Shown here: positions 10,301-18,411 of the stretch, piece by piece
How positions within the stretch are numbered: the stretch's first letter is position 1
How the letters are laid out: each line of letters opens with the position of its first letter
From: Streptomyces sp. AC1-42W
Lineage (GTDB): Bacteria > Actinomycetota > Actinomycetes > Streptomycetales > Streptomycetaceae
Assembly (NCBI RefSeq): GCF_003248355.1
Contig: NZ_QKWY01000002.1
Location: 2,852,001 to 2,916,000 of the forward strand
Length of the DNA: 64,000 nt
Direction of reading: 5' to 3'
The notes under the pieces: model-generated
Told to the model about the DNA's origin: nothing
Seen by the model: only the letters and a program-made list of their open reading frames with translations
Databases searched by the model: none
Program-made: the position numbers and the translations under genes

Positions 10301-12324
10301 AAGTTGGCCTCCGTGCAGGCCAGCGAGCCCTCGGCGAAGCAGCGCTCCTCGACGGTGAAGGTGACGCGTGCGGGTGCCTCGGCGAACAGGTCGCCGGAGC
10401 GCAGACCGTAGTCGATGTGGCGCAGATAGCCGCCGCGCTCGTACGAGACGGGCTTCTTGAACTGCCAGTCCTTCGCGTACCGGTTGGTCTCCGCCTGCCA
10501 CCACAGGGTCATGGCGTTGCCGGAGGGGTCCACGACGTAGTCGAGGTTCCACTGCCAGGCCTGGTTGCAGAAGGAGTTCTTGAAGTCGCCTGCCTTGTAG
10601 CAGGGTTCGCCCGCGTGGTTGCCGAAGACGGGCACGGTGAAGACCGAGCCGGTCTCCGGCTTGCCCTCGGCCCAGCCGGGCAGGCGGTTGCGGCCGAAGA
10701 AGTACTGGGTGCCGTCGCGGGTGGTGATCTTCCAGTACTCGCCGTCCGCGTCGCCGTTGCCGAGCGCGGTGTCCTTGAGCAGTTCGACCTTCGAGCCGTC
10801 ACCGGAGGACGTGGTCCAGCCCTTGCCGGATTCCCAGACGAGGCTGACCGTCTGGCCGCCGAGGGTCATGACGGCGTTGTTCGAGCCGTAGCACAGGTCG
10901 TGGGTGGGGTGCTTGGCGTTGTTGGCGCCGGAGTTGGATTTGGCGTCCTGCTTGCAGTTCACATAGCGGCGGGTGATCGAACCCGGGTTGTAGTCCCAGC
11001 CGTCGCCGATCCAGGAGGCCTGGTTGTTGCTCGCGCTGGTGCGCCCGTCCACGACCTGCGAGGAGTACCCCAGGCTCACCTTCGGCATCAGGCCACCGGG
11101 CACCTCCGGTACCTGGATGCCGTACGAGTAGGTGAAGGCGCCGGACGACGAGCCCGCGGCCCAGTCACCGGAGGACGACAGGGGCGTGGTGGTGAAGTCG
11201 CCGCTCTGCGAGGCGCCCATGTCGAGAGCCCCGAGAACACCGGCGGAGGCACCGGCGAGGGGTTCGGCGGCAGCGGAGGTGACGAACGACGCGGGCCGTA
11301 CGGTGCCGGAGGCCGAGGCGGAGGCCGAGGGCCGTGGGGTGCTGGGGCCCGCGGGGGCCGGTGCCTCCTCGGGCTTCTGTGTCCCCTCGGGCGTCTGTGT
11401 TTCCTCGGCCGTCTTCGGGTCCCCGGACGCCTCCCGCGGCAAGGGGGACGCGGTCGGCCGCCCGTCGTCGACGGCATCGGTGAGCAGGGAGACCGGCACC
11501 ACGCCGGTCAGCCGCCGTTTCCCTTCCTTCGCGCCGGCCTTTGTCGTACGGGCGCCCTTGGTCGGGCGCTTGACCTCGACGCTCGACGGGAGTTCGACGA
11601 TCTCGGCGCCGGGGTCCTCGTCGGCGGAGACGGTCATGGTGGTGAGGCCGTCGTCGGCGGGGCAGTCGAGGGTGGAGGTGTCCGGAAGCGTGCAGCCTTC
11701 CAGGAGGGTGAGCCGGAAGCGGTCGGCGGCCTGCGTGCCGAAGAGGTCGGCGAACTCGGTGTGGTCCACCTCCACGGCCACCGAAGCGGCCGGGTCCACG
11801 CCGGCCGGCGGGGTGACGGACATCAGCATGCCCGGCACGTTGGCCTGCGTGGAGGCGGTGACCGAGGCGAGGTCGACCTGCCAGGTGCCCGCGAGTGCCG
11901 CCGGGTCCTGGCCCTCGGGAACGCCGAGCCGTACCGGTGTGTCGCCGACCGGAACCGTCTGGCCCTCGGCGACTCCGGTGAGGTCCGCCGTCTGGTCTGC
12001 TGCGGCCTGCCACGGCGTCACATGCTTGGGGACGAACTCCTCGACGGGCACGTCGGCGGGCCGGGACAGGGAGGTCGGCTCCTCCGCGTCGAGACCGACC
12101 ACGGATGCCTTGTCCGGCTCGGGCAGATCCACGTTCGCGTTCGACGTGCGGTCCAAGTCAGGACCGGGGATCGCGACGGCCGTACCGGTCAGCGAGGTGA
12201 TGGTCAGCACGGACGACAGCAGGACGACCAGGGCCGTCCGCCGACGCCGACGGCTCGCGCGTATCGCTGCCGTATCGGCCAGCCGACCCTGTCCCGACCA
12301 GGACAGCCCCACCTGACGACGCAT
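4381..12324 (-). CDS. Rhs/YD-repeat polymorphic toxin with embedded ricin-type lectin, Hint domain and C-terminal toxin tip
   Basis: A 2647-residue secreted toxin. ATG 12324 is chosen because GGGGGAG lies seven bases upstream. The N-terminus has a basic stretch (ASRRRRR) and then a hydrophobic segment ending at about residue 53. Next come a long linker, a SpvB-like N-terminal region with cysteines (about 380-900), and many YD/Rhs repeats (for example YDALGRTVE, about 1100-1800). A ricin B-type lectin domain (about 1835-1970, GSCLNLSS...QKFTF) sits within the shell. The Rhs core-associated motif (GARLYDPLAGRFLSADP) lies near 2090-2145. A Lys/Ala-rich coiled segment and Gly/Ser linker lead to a Hint self-cleaving domain (about 2362-2514, from CPVTNSFVPGTKV to VLVHNC). 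The last 133 residues are the toxin tip, whose motifs include GPDW and WYDLTTQRMWGQH. Known: Hint cleavage frees the tip. The tip's activity is not assigned; a nuclease is only a guess. Confidence 0.9.
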   Translation of the reverse strand: MRRQVGLSWSGQGRLADTAAIRASRRRRRTALVVLLSSVLTITSLTGTAVAIPGPDLDRTSNANVDLPEPDKASVVGLDAEEPTSLSRPADVPVEEFVPKHVTPWQAAADQTADLTGVAEGQTVPVGDTPVRLGVPEGQDPAALAGTWQVDLASVTASTQANVPGMLMSVTPPAGVDPAASVAVEVDHTEFADLFGTQAADRFRLTLLEGCTLPDTSTLDCPADDGLTTMTVSADEDPGAEIVELPSSVEVKRPTKGARTTKAGAKEGKRRLTGVVPVSLLTDAVDDGRPTASPLPREASGDPKTAEETQTPEGTQKPEEAPAPAGPSTPRPSASASASGTVRPASFVTSAAAEPLAGASAGVLGALDMGASQSGDFTTTPLSSSGDWAAGSSSGAFTYSYGIQVPEVPGGLMPKVSLGYSSQVVDGRTSASNNQASWIGDGWDYNPGSITRRYVNCKQDAKSNSGANNAKHPTHDLCYGSNNAVMTLGGQTVSLVWESGKGWTTSSGDGSKVELLKDTALGNGDADGEYWKITTRDGTQYFFGRNRLPGWAEGKPETGSVFTVPVFGNHAGEPCYKAGDFKNSFCNQAWQWNLDYVVDPSGNAMTLWWQAETNRYAKDWQFKKPVSYERGGYLRHIDYGLRSGDLFAEAPARVTFTVEERCFAEGSLACTEANFTSKDPGDYRIWYDTPVSLQCEATGDCWNAAPSFFTRKRLDKISLTAQRTAGAGRATVDVYQLKQSFPTMSTGANTALWLESIQRTGYGPGGIAGGKYKSLPPVAFQASPVYMPNRVLRGADDPRPGFARQRIGRIVNEYGGESVITYSRPTGACATGEGLPTQTANTLLCYPVAWHPDPSVDDEIDWFHKYVVTQVEELPAVSGAASTSTSYEYGTAAWQLAESEFSKKSRRTWAKFAGFDTVTTYTGTDDAATSAKRSKSMTRFYRGLGTGVTVKDVTGAAIGPDHEAFAGRIAEQVDYPSADAAPVTGWISRSTSRLSATELARRSLGDGLKDLIAWRVVETSDHSWTKSSGTGDDKRTLREIGSNTEYNADGLPTQVEMLGDLGRSGDETCTRTEYLANPAKGISGLTKQILTSPTTCAAATFGTLSSLTGAARVAYDGGAYGEAPTRGLPTATWTLNGDGSGFTSGGTTGYDALGRTVETTQPGQTASATTTYEPAVGMPFKVTETNELGHTSVQTVEPGRGTTLTAKDANGHVSRAVYDELGRLLQAWGPGRGPATDTVPDLEVGYRLRQGEPAAVISRTRGHEDSVETGVVLYDGLGRVRQTQEEATGGGRLITDTLYNASGEVWKTNNAYLAAGEPAPVLFFPETSGAVPNATRYTYDGMGRVLTETPVLDGTDAEDRRTVYTYGLDHSTVINPFGTASHRTWTDTLGRTSRVDTFTDTTRTAYESIRFSYDTRGRLAKAQQDDGTAWTWKYDTIGRVVEATDPDTGTSRTTYDDLNRPVTTTDSRGETVWTGYDILSRPVLTREDSATGRLLGAYSYDQAGGGIGMPYSALRYTDSGEAAQTLVGAYNSAYQPTVTSIALPKDLADQYGLEHRYTYTQTYTDTGLAHSTRLPAVGTLPAEEVITRYNEEGLAESVSGHDWYGSQTLYSPYGQLLRSTLGDNPYRVWSTASYNEASGALTGLQTWREDAGESAAVTGNKVSDTSYTYDGAGNVRSVRQGAEGIRERQCFRYDAVGRLNEAWTSADQTACTAGSAATAADVSAGEDGSGYWTDFAYAGLSAERTSMVEHDLTGNTAKDATTTYTYGAGEAGPHALTSLVREYTTEAGAQVRQVLERTYDQSGNTVSAAGDSGDPQTLTWTYDGLPETVSGQGTGGKAAYVTPSGSCLNLSSGWAKTDQPLQIYPCNNTAAQKFTFAPDDPTADTDTGSLRVLGDWCATPAGTTAGAAVGVRPCAGGADQKLVRDAAGHFEHAATGLCLAVKGGATASGTDLVLAACDPASTAQVFVPQTESRYIYAPGGARLLTLQGDQATLHLGEAELSVKAGGAMIDVQRTYAVPGGSILRSAYGSHSAGSSRLAAITYDHQGTPYAEVALEAGMETRVRKTDPFGGERSAGTTAQRMQTHQGFLGATRDDATGYTMLGARLYDPLAGRFLSADPVLDLADPMQRGGYAYAHNNPATFSDPTGLSVSLSAKEINLALEGAGLSAAVVAAAHGDLNRSLSSVVISAAGAILQDYIDPVMGCLDGSALACAEAIISFLPWGQIYKAFKIGKAVKKVFSAVSAWRTTKAKAKRVIARADAAIAKAKEAKRKREEQRKKAAQAKAKKAAEKRRTTSNQASQKARKTGNGKQKDAQASAAPRSSAAASSGAGRKKPSGGSSGKKGGSTGASSRSDGGTSGGGSCPVTNSFVPGTKVLMADGTTKPIEQVEAGDEVIATDETTGATRVETVTAEIKGEGLKHLVKLTIDTDGPTGTATSELTATDGHPFWVPALHKWIDASDLKPGQWLRTSAGTYVQLTAIERSTSTGATVHNLTVADAHTYYVLAGAAPVLVHNCGARVVDMHGNDIANPDALASRLLEHTNTALSEWKAGTIGYSAKDLTRIARRPSRANTIKGNILDARVKSLADGDPALRELFSTPSGMPGPDWINTGASVPGVGWYDLTTQRMWGQHVFDYGPRYGPGVGILWQ

Positions 12325-12460
12325 CTCGTAACTCCCCCACCCCACGCCCCATCTTGGGCGCGCCGGCGCAAACGGAACGGATCCGGCACGGGACAAGGCG
12401 TCCACGCACCGAGCACGGGAGCCTTCACCAGTTCCCCCTGGAAGTCACAGCTGACGCACA

Positions 12461-12472
12461 GTGATGAATCAC
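12461..12472. promoter_or_regulatory. Palindrome in the 481-bp divergent promoter region
   Basis: GTGAT-GA-ATCAC is a 12-bp palindrome, 137 bp upstream of the Rhs toxin start. It lies in the gap 12325-12805 between the divergent toxin and FG-GAP genes. It could be an operator. The rest of this gap is unusually AT-rich for the region and probably holds both promoters, but no clear -35/-10 pairs were identified. Confidence 0.3.
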
Positions 12473-12805
12473 AGGCTGGACACGGTTTACTGCCCGATTT
12501 TCCATGCTCTGGAGCCACAAACCCCTGCATGTCTTCGGTAGGAGACAATCCGCGAGAACGGGCCAAGATCCACTCCTCATACAGATCAGGCGGCAGCGAA
12601 GAGTCGCAAAACGGTCGTCACCGTCCGTGAGGAGAGGGTCGTTGATCACGAGTTGATTCCAAGGCTCCAGCTCGACAACGACCGCCCGCGCCTCATAGCT
12701 TGCGCGCACTCATGCCCTAGGACGCCGCAGGTCAGCGAGGTGATCACCGCTGCCCGGCGGGTCCTTGGCGTCCAGCCAGCAGTGTTCCCCGGGGAGCCTT
12801 CCGCC

Positions 12806-15800
12806 GTGTCCGCTCAACCATCCGCGTTCTTCCGCTTCGCCGCAGGCAAGCGCGCCCGGTTCGCCGCCTTCGCCGCACTGCTCTGTGCGGCCCTGGTGGC
12901 CGGGCTGCTGGCCTGGACACCGTGGGAGCGCGGGCCCGAGGCTCCGCAAGCGAAGGACTCCGGCGGGCCGTTGACGGCCGCGGAGGCGCTGGAGAAGGCG
13001 CGGGAGCAGAAGCGCGAGGTCGCCGTCGAGGCGGAGACCACGCCGACCTCCCGCACGTTCGCGCGTCCGGACGGCACGTGGCGCTCCGAGATCCACGCCG
13101 TTCCCGTACGCGCACGGCGTTCCGACGGCAGCTGGGCGAAGCTCGACGCCGACCTGCGGCGCAGCGCGGACGGTACGCGGCTGCGGCCGGCGAACACGCC
13201 GGGTGAGGTCGAGTTCGCGGCGGGTGCCGCAGCGGGCGGTCCGGATGGTACGGGCGGTTCGGATGGTTTGGCTCGCCCGGCCGGCTCCGACTCCGCTTCC
13301 GGCTCCGGCTCCGGTGGTTCGGTGCGCCCCGCCGTATGGCGTCCGGCCGACCGCCGACCCTTCGTACGTACGACGGCGCCGAGCACGGCCCGGCAGGAGA
13401 CGTTCCTGGCCTCGGTCACCTACGGCGGCCACACCGTCACGTACACCTGGCCGGGCGCGCTGCCCGATCCGGTCGTCGAGGGCAACCGGGCGCTGTACCG
13501 CGAGGTGCTGCCCGGCGTCGACCTGCTGCTCGTGGCGCGCGAGGAGGGCGGCTTCGGCCAACTGCTCATCGTCAAGAACGAGAAGGCCGCACGCCGGCAG
13601 GCCCTCAGGAAGGTGGCGTACGGACTCCGTTCCGAAACTGCCGAGTTCGCCCTCGACGCCACCACGGGCGGCGTGCGGATCACCGACGCGGCCGACGGCA
13701 AGCAGATCGGCGTGATCCCGACGCCGCTGGCCTGGGACTCCGCCGGCGTGGAGAATCCCGAGGACCCCGCTGCCGAGCCCTACACCGACACCACCACCGC
13801 CAGAACGACCCTCGCGCTGACCGGCCTGACTGGTCCCGAGCCGGGCACGTCGAGCGCGGTCCTGCCCACCGCGCTCGACGGCGCCGGTACGGGACGGGCC
13901 AGGCTCACCCTCGACGCGGCGGCGACCGGCCTGCTCACCGGCGAGAAGGTGGACGCCGGCAAGGTCCGCTTCCCCGTGTTCATCGACCCCACGGTCGAAC
14001 TGGGCGAGAAGGGCTGGACCATGGCGTACCGGCCCTACCCCAACACCAACTACTACAACGGCACGAACTACTCCGGGGGCACCAGCGAGGCCCGCGTCGG
14101 ATACGAGGCCCAGGGCGGCGGACTCGCCCGCTCCTTCTGGAAGATGAGCTTCCCCAGCTCGGCCCACGGCTCGACCGTGCTCTCCGCGAGCTGGAAGATC
14201 AAGAACACCCACTCGTGGTCCTGTGAGGCGCGGCAGATCGAGATCTGGCTGACCGGATCGATCTCCACGTCCACCACCTGGAACAACCAGCCCTCCTGGA
14301 AGCGGCAGCTGGACGCGAAGTCCTACGCCCACGGCTACAGCAGTTCCTGCCCCGACGACTACGTCTCGTACAACGTGAAGTCCGGGGCGGCGGACGCCGC
14401 GAAGAACAGGTGGGGCTCGCTCACGCTCGGACTGCGCGCCAACACCGAGACCTCCACGTACACCTGGCGCAAGTACCGTGCGAGCAGTGCCGTGCTGACC
14501 GTCAAGTACAACCGGCCGCCCTACCAGCCGACCGACGGCGACATCACGCCCGGGGTGTGCGACACCGTCATCGGTGAGGAGGTCATCGGTCTCACGGACG
14601 TCGTGTTCAGGGCGAAGGCCACCGACCGGGACGGCAACCTCAAGGGGATGCGCTTCCGCCTGTGGGAGACGGGGACCAGCAACGAACTGCTCGACAAGGT
14701 CGTCACCGGCACGGGCGGCTCCACCAACCAGACCGCCTCCGTCACGGTGCCCTCGACGAAACTGGCCGACGGCAAGACGTACTCCTGGGACGTACGCGCG
14801 GAGGACACCGAGGGCGCCGTCTCCAGCTACTTCCCGAACGGCTCCGAACCCTGCCGCTTCACCGTGGACGACACCGCGCCCGCGGCACCGACCATGACCT
14901 CCGCGGACTACCCGCAGATCAACGCGGCCGGAACCAACTGGGCCGTCGACGCTCCGCACGGCACCGCCGGCACGGTGACCCTCGACTCGGGCCCGTCCAC
15001 CACGCACTACGCCATCGGCTTCAACGCCATCAACTACACGCACATCTACCTGGACGACACGGCATCGGGCCAGACCTTCCGCATCGACCGCGACGACGTG
15101 CGGGGGCATCTGATCGAATCGGTCACCCGGGCCGCCACCGGCGGAGCGGTGACGATCACGCTCAAGGCGCCCACGGCCGGGCCCATGTATCTGCACGCCT
15201 ACGCGTACGACGCGGTCGGCAACCGCTCGGACCGCTCGGCCATCCGCACCTTCGTCCCCTCCGGCCGCTCCGCCGACGCGCCCGGCGACGTCACCGGCGA
15301 CACCTATCCCGACCTGGTCGTCATCCTCGGCGACGGCACGCTCTACAGCTATCCCGGTGAGGACGGCGGCGAGGTCTACGGCGGCCTGGTCGCCTCGTAC
15401 AACGGCAAGGGCGAGCTGACCCCGCCCGGCCACTGGTACGACCCGGACGCCACCGCCACGAGCAAGAAGCACGCCCTGATCTCCAAATGGGGCGACTACT
15501 ACCCGGGCGACGGGCTCACCGACCTCCTGGCCCGCACCCCTGACGGCGGCCTGTGGATCTACCAGGGCGACGGCTACGGCAGCGTCAACGTCGACGAGCG
15601 CGTACGGGTGCTGCTGCCCGACAACGCCCCGGACCCGGCGACCTGGGACGAGATGCGCACCGCCGCGGACGTCACGGGCGACGGCGAGCCCGATCTGATG
15701 GTCGTCACCGACGGCGGCCAGCTGTGGTTCCTCGGCGGCTACACCGCCGGTGCCTTCAGCGACGCGGTGCTGCTCCTCGACGGCAGCACTTGGGCGGGCC

Positions 15801-16177
15801 GGGACCTGATCTCCCTCGCCGACATCGACCTCGACGGCACCGCCGACCTGCTCTGGCGCAACCCCGGCAGCGGCAACATGTACATCCGCCACGGCAAGCC
15901 CAACAGCGCCGGAACCGGCCTCGACCCGATGTCCGTCGCGGTCGCCGTCAACTCCCGCGAAGGCGTCGACACGGTCTACGGCACGGGCTGGACGGCCGCC
16001 GCACTCGACCAGGTCATCTCGCTGCCGGACACGAGCGGGGACGGCATCCCCGACCTGTGGGCCCGCGAGACCACGACGGGCCAGATCCGGCTCTACCACC
16101 CCAGCAAGACCAACACGAACAGCATGGTGAAGGTGGTCGTGAGCGCCGACTGGAGCTCCTACTTCGCCCTCACCTGA
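12806..16177 (+). CDS. Secreted DNRLRE and FG-GAP (VCBS-like) repeat surface protein
   Basis: A 1123-residue exported protein. GTG 12806 is chosen because GGGGAG lies ten bases upstream; an open frame extends further 5' without a good ribosome site. Residues 9-36 form a basic-then-hydrophobic signal anchor. About 390-570 is a DNRLRE-like domain (VFIDPTVELGE, AYRPYPNTNYYNG, SWSCEARQIEIW, TTWNNQPSW). Then come Ig/Fn3-like segments. From about 830 there are Ca-binding FG-GAP motifs: DVTGDTYPDL, DGLTDLLAR, DVTGDGEPDL, DIDLDGTADL and DTSGDGIPDL, suggesting a beta-propeller. It is divergent from the Rhs toxin. Proteins of this architecture often neighbour Rhs/SpvB-type genes in Streptomyces, so a role in toxin display or attachment is plausible but inferred. 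Confidence 0.8.
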   Translation: MSAQPSAFFRFAAGKRARFAAFAALLCAALVAGLLAWTPWERGPEAPQAKDSGGPLTAAEALEKAREQKREVAVEAETTPTSRTFARPDGTWRSEIHAVPVRARRSDGSWAKLDADLRRSADGTRLRPANTPGEVEFAAGAAAGGPDGTGGSDGLARPAGSDSASGSGSGGSVRPAVWRPADRRPFVRTTAPSTARQETFLASVTYGGHTVTYTWPGALPDPVVEGNRALYREVLPGVDLLLVAREEGGFGQLLIVKNEKAARRQALRKVAYGLRSETAEFALDATTGGVRITDAADGKQIGVIPTPLAWDSAGVENPEDPAAEPYTDTTTARTTLALTGLTGPEPGTSSAVLPTALDGAGTGRARLTLDAAATGLLTGEKVDAGKVRFPVFIDPTVELGEKGWTMAYRPYPNTNYYNGTNYSGGTSEARVGYEAQGGGLARSFWKMSFPSSAHGSTVLSASWKIKNTHSWSCEARQIEIWLTGSISTSTTWNNQPSWKRQLDAKSYAHGYSSSCPDDYVSYNVKSGAADAAKNRWGSLTLGLRANTETSTYTWRKYRASSAVLTVKYNRPPYQPTDGDITPGVCDTVIGEEVIGLTDVVFRAKATDRDGNLKGMRFRLWETGTSNELLDKVVTGTGGSTNQTASVTVPSTKLADGKTYSWDVRAEDTEGAVSSYFPNGSEPCRFTVDDTAPAAPTMTSADYPQINAAGTNWAVDAPHGTAGTVTLDSGPSTTHYAIGFNAINYTHIYLDDTASGQTFRIDRDDVRGHLIESVTRAATGGAVTITLKAPTAGPMYLHAYAYDAVGNRSDRSAIRTFVPSGRSADAPGDVTGDTYPDLVVILGDGTLYSYPGEDGGEVYGGLVASYNGKGELTPPGHWYDPDATATSKKHALISKWGDYYPGDGLTDLLARTPDGGLWIYQGDGYGSVNVDERVRVLLPDNAPDPATWDEMRTAADVTGDGEPDLMVVTDGGQLWFLGGYTAGAFSDAVLLLDGSTWAGRDLISLADIDLDGTADLLWRNPGSGNMYIRHGKPNSAGTGLDPMSVAVAVNSREGVDTVYGTGWTAAALDQVISLPDTSGDGIPDLWARETTTGQIRLYHPSKTNTNSMVKVVVSADWSSYFALT

Positions 16178-16210
16178 CCACCGGGGCCAGCCGGGAAAGG
16201 AGCCCACCCC

Positions 16211-16555
16211 ATGCACACCATGAAGCGCCTCGTCGGCACCCACCCGAAACCGGTCGCCGCCGCGGCGGCCGCGCTGATCACGGCGATCGTCCTCGCGGCC
16301 TGCCTCCTCACGGGCACGGACCCCGTCCGCCCCGACGCCGGCAAATGTCGCGAGGAGTCGACGGCCCAGGTCGAGGCCGCGGTCGCCGACGGCACCGAAC
16401 TCACCACGAGCCTCCCACCGTACTGCCAGGGCCTCCCGATGAAGGAACGCGACCGCATCTTCGCCGAGAGCGCGGACGACGCGATCGCGGACGAGATGGA
16501 GAAGGCGCGGGAGGAGATGGAACGGGTCGCGGGGGACACGGGTTACGAGAAGTAG
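16211..16555 (+). CDS. Small putative lipoprotein
   Basis: A 114-residue protein starting at ATG 16211 behind GGAAAGGAG. A second in-frame ATG at 16220 gives MKRLVGTHPK. After a short basic start there is a hydrophobic stretch ending in VLAAC, which fits a lipobox with Cys near residue 31. The remainder is hydrophilic, with a second Cys pair (KCREE, PYCQG) and a charged C-terminal helix (DEMEKAREEMERV). It lies 33 bp after the FG-GAP protein gene on the same strand, so co-transcription is likely. The function is unknown; an accessory lipoprotein of the surface-protein/toxin locus is a context-only guess. Confidence 0.65.
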   Translation: MHTMKRLVGTHPKPVAAAAAALITAIVLAACLLTGTDPVRPDAGKCREESTAQVEAAVADGTELTTSLPPYCQGLPMKERDRIFAESADDAIADEMEKAREEMERVAGDTGYEK

Positions 16556-16582
16556 CAAGACTCCTCCGGCGGACCCGAACAG

Positions 16583-17028
16583 ATGAAGGCCATGGACGAC
16601 GAGACTGAGCGACGGGGCCTTCCGGCTGCCGAATCTGCTGATGCGAACCCGGTGCGGTGGACCCCCTTCGACAGGGCGGCACTTGAATCGCTGGGTCTGA
16701 GAGACGAGGAGGTACACCTTCTGTCGTCTCACGGACTGCCGAACGACTCGAACCGCATGCGAAGACGGAGTCAACAGATACTGGCTGTCCGTGCGGTCTG
16801 GGGCTGCACTGGTGGTGCGGTGATACTGGGTTGAGGCGAGCCCGGGGCCCTCCGTCGGGCTGATCAACTCATCACGCACGTCCTTCCAGGAGATCCTGCG
16901 GATCTGGGAGGCTTTCGTCTTCTCCGGAGTGCACGAAGAAGCCGATGACTACGAGGCTCTGGTGGATCGCCCTCCTGGTCCACGACGCAGGTCTGCTCGA
17001 CGACGAGAACCGATCGAGTCCCGGCTGA
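16583..17028 (+). pseudogene. Decayed SUKH-like immunity gene with several frameshifts
   Basis: Seen: from ATG 16583 the frame gives WTPFDRAALESLGLRDEEVHLLSSHGLPNDSN, and later VWGCTGGAVILG, before a TGA at 16832. Shifting frame by one base there gives GLINSSRTSFQEILRIWEAFVFSGVHEEADDYEALVDR (about 16857-16970). A further 1-nt shift near 16972 gives LLVHDAGLLDDENRSS and a TGA at 17026. Together these resemble the N-terminus, Gly-rich middle and NSS-containing C-terminus of SUKH-superfamily immunity proteins. At least two indels separate the pieces. Inference: a relic immunity gene left from past toxin exchange at this locus. The family assignment is by eye and moderate. Confidence 0.5.
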
Positions 17029-17113
17029 ACCCCTCGTCCCCGGCAGACCGCGCGGCATACGCTGGACGGGCCGGTCAGGCGGGCCGGGACGATGCGACCG
17101 GGAGGGGCGGCCC

Positions 17114-18289
17114 ATGTCCGAAGTCGACTTGGATCTGCGGGGGTTGACGGAGTTCACCGCGAACCCGTATCCGTACTACGAGCGCCTGCGCGCGACCGGT
17201 CCCGTACACACCATCCGCACCGACGACTTCGACCGCGTCTGGCTGGTCGTCGGCTACGAGGAGGGCCGCGCCGCCCTCGCCGACCCGCGCTTCGGCAAGG
17301 ACTGGCGGGCGCTGCCCGGCGACATGGGCGGCGACCCGATCAACGCCAACATGCTGGAGATGGACGCCCCCGACCACACCCGGCTGCGCAAGCTCGTCGC
17401 CCGCGCCTTCACCGCGCGCCGCATCGAGTCGCTGCGCCCCAGGGTCCAGGAGATCACCGACGAACTGCTCGACGTGATGCTCCCGGAAGGCCGCGCCGAC
17501 CTGGTGGACGCGTTCGCCTTCCCGCTCCCGATGACCGTCATCTGCGAACTGATCGGCGTGCCCGACCTGGACCGGTCCGCCTTCCGCAAGCTCTCCAACG
17601 GAGTCGTCGCCCCGGCCGACCCGGCCGAGGAGGGCGAGGCGGTCCGCGCCATGGGCGGCTACCTCGCCGAGCTGATCCGGGACAAGCGCCGCTCGCCCGG
17701 CGACGACCTGCTCAGCGCCCTGATCGCCGCCCGCGACGAGGACGACGACGCCCTCTCGCCCGACGAGCTGGTCGGCATGGCCTTCCTGCTGCTCGTCGCC
17801 GGACACGAGACGACGGTCAACCTGATCTCCAACGGGGTCCGCGCCCTCCTCGACCACCCCGACCAGCTCGCCGCGCTCCGCGCCGACCCGGCACTGCTCG
17901 ACGGCGCGGTCGAGGAGATGCTGCGCTACGACGGACCGGTGGAGACGGCCACCTTCCGGTTCGCCCGGGAACGGGTCGCGATCGGCTCCCGGACCATCGA
18001 GACCGGCGACGCTGTCCTCATCTCCCTCGCGAGCTCCGACCGCGACCCGGCCCGCTACCCGGAACCCGACCGCTTCGACATCCGCCGCGACACCCGCGGC
18101 CACCTCGCCTTCGGACACGGCATCCACTTCTGCATGGGCGCGCCGCTGGCCCGGATGGAGGGCCGCATCGCCATCCGTACCCTGCTGGACCGCTGCCCCG
18201 GTCTGGCCGCCGACCCGGACGCCGCTCCCTTCGACTGGCTGCCCGGCACACTCATCCGCGGGGCGCGCCGGCTGCCCGTACGCTGGTGA
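17114..18289 (+). CDS. Cytochrome P450 monooxygenase (CYP107-like)
   Basis: A 391-residue soluble bacterial P450 starting at ATG 17114 behind GGGAGGGG. Motifs are complete: the C-helix region MDAPDHTRLRKLVARAFT, the I-helix oxygen-activation motif AGHETT at 229-234, ExxR as EEMLRY, and the haem-binding loop FGHGIHFCMGAPLAR with thiolate Cys340. Length and motifs are normal, so it should be an active haem monooxygenase using ferredoxin partners encoded elsewhere. No ferredoxin gene is adjacent. It is flanked by the decayed immunity gene and, 122 bp downstream, a sugar transporter operon, so neither neighbour indicates the substrate. It lies about 7 kb outside the NRPS cluster, and a role there is not supported. 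Confidence 0.93.
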   Translation: MSEVDLDLRGLTEFTANPYPYYERLRATGPVHTIRTDDFDRVWLVVGYEEGRAALADPRFGKDWRALPGDMGGDPINANMLEMDAPDHTRLRKLVARAFTARRIESLRPRVQEITDELLDVMLPEGRADLVDAFAFPLPMTVICELIGVPDLDRSAFRKLSNGVVAPADPAEEGEAVRAMGGYLAELIRDKRRSPGDDLLSALIAARDEDDDALSPDELVGMAFLLLVAGHETTVNLISNGVRALLDHPDQLAALRADPALLDGAVEEMLRYDGPVETATFRFARERVAIGSRTIETGDAVLISLASSDRDPARYPEPDRFDIRRDTRGHLAFGHGIHFCMGAPLARMEGRIAIRTLLDRCPGLAADPDAAPFDWLPGTLIRGARRLPVRW

Positions 18290-18411
18290 GCGGCGCGCGC
18301 CCCTGCGCGTGACGGCGGCTCGGGCTCGGGGATACTTGCCCAGCCGGACCGGGACCACGGGCCCCGGTACCACCGGCAGCACAGCGAGCAGCACAAGAAG
18401 GGCACGGCGTC

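Noticed and set aside
16583..16834. An intact 83-residue gene at this position
   Set aside because: The frame ends abruptly while clear continuation of the same protein family lies in a shifted frame downstream, so it is better read as part of a pseudogene.
12710..16879. Long minus-strand open frame opposite the FG-GAP protein
   Set aside because: Composition and lack of motifs mark it as a shadow. The + strand has a signal anchor, a DNRLRE-like domain and Ca-binding repeats.
17114..18289. The P450 as a tailoring enzyme of the NRPS cluster
   Set aside because: It lies more than 7 kb from the cluster edge, beyond a sugar operon, an insertion element and a sortase locus, on the opposite strand, with no shared promoter motif seen.
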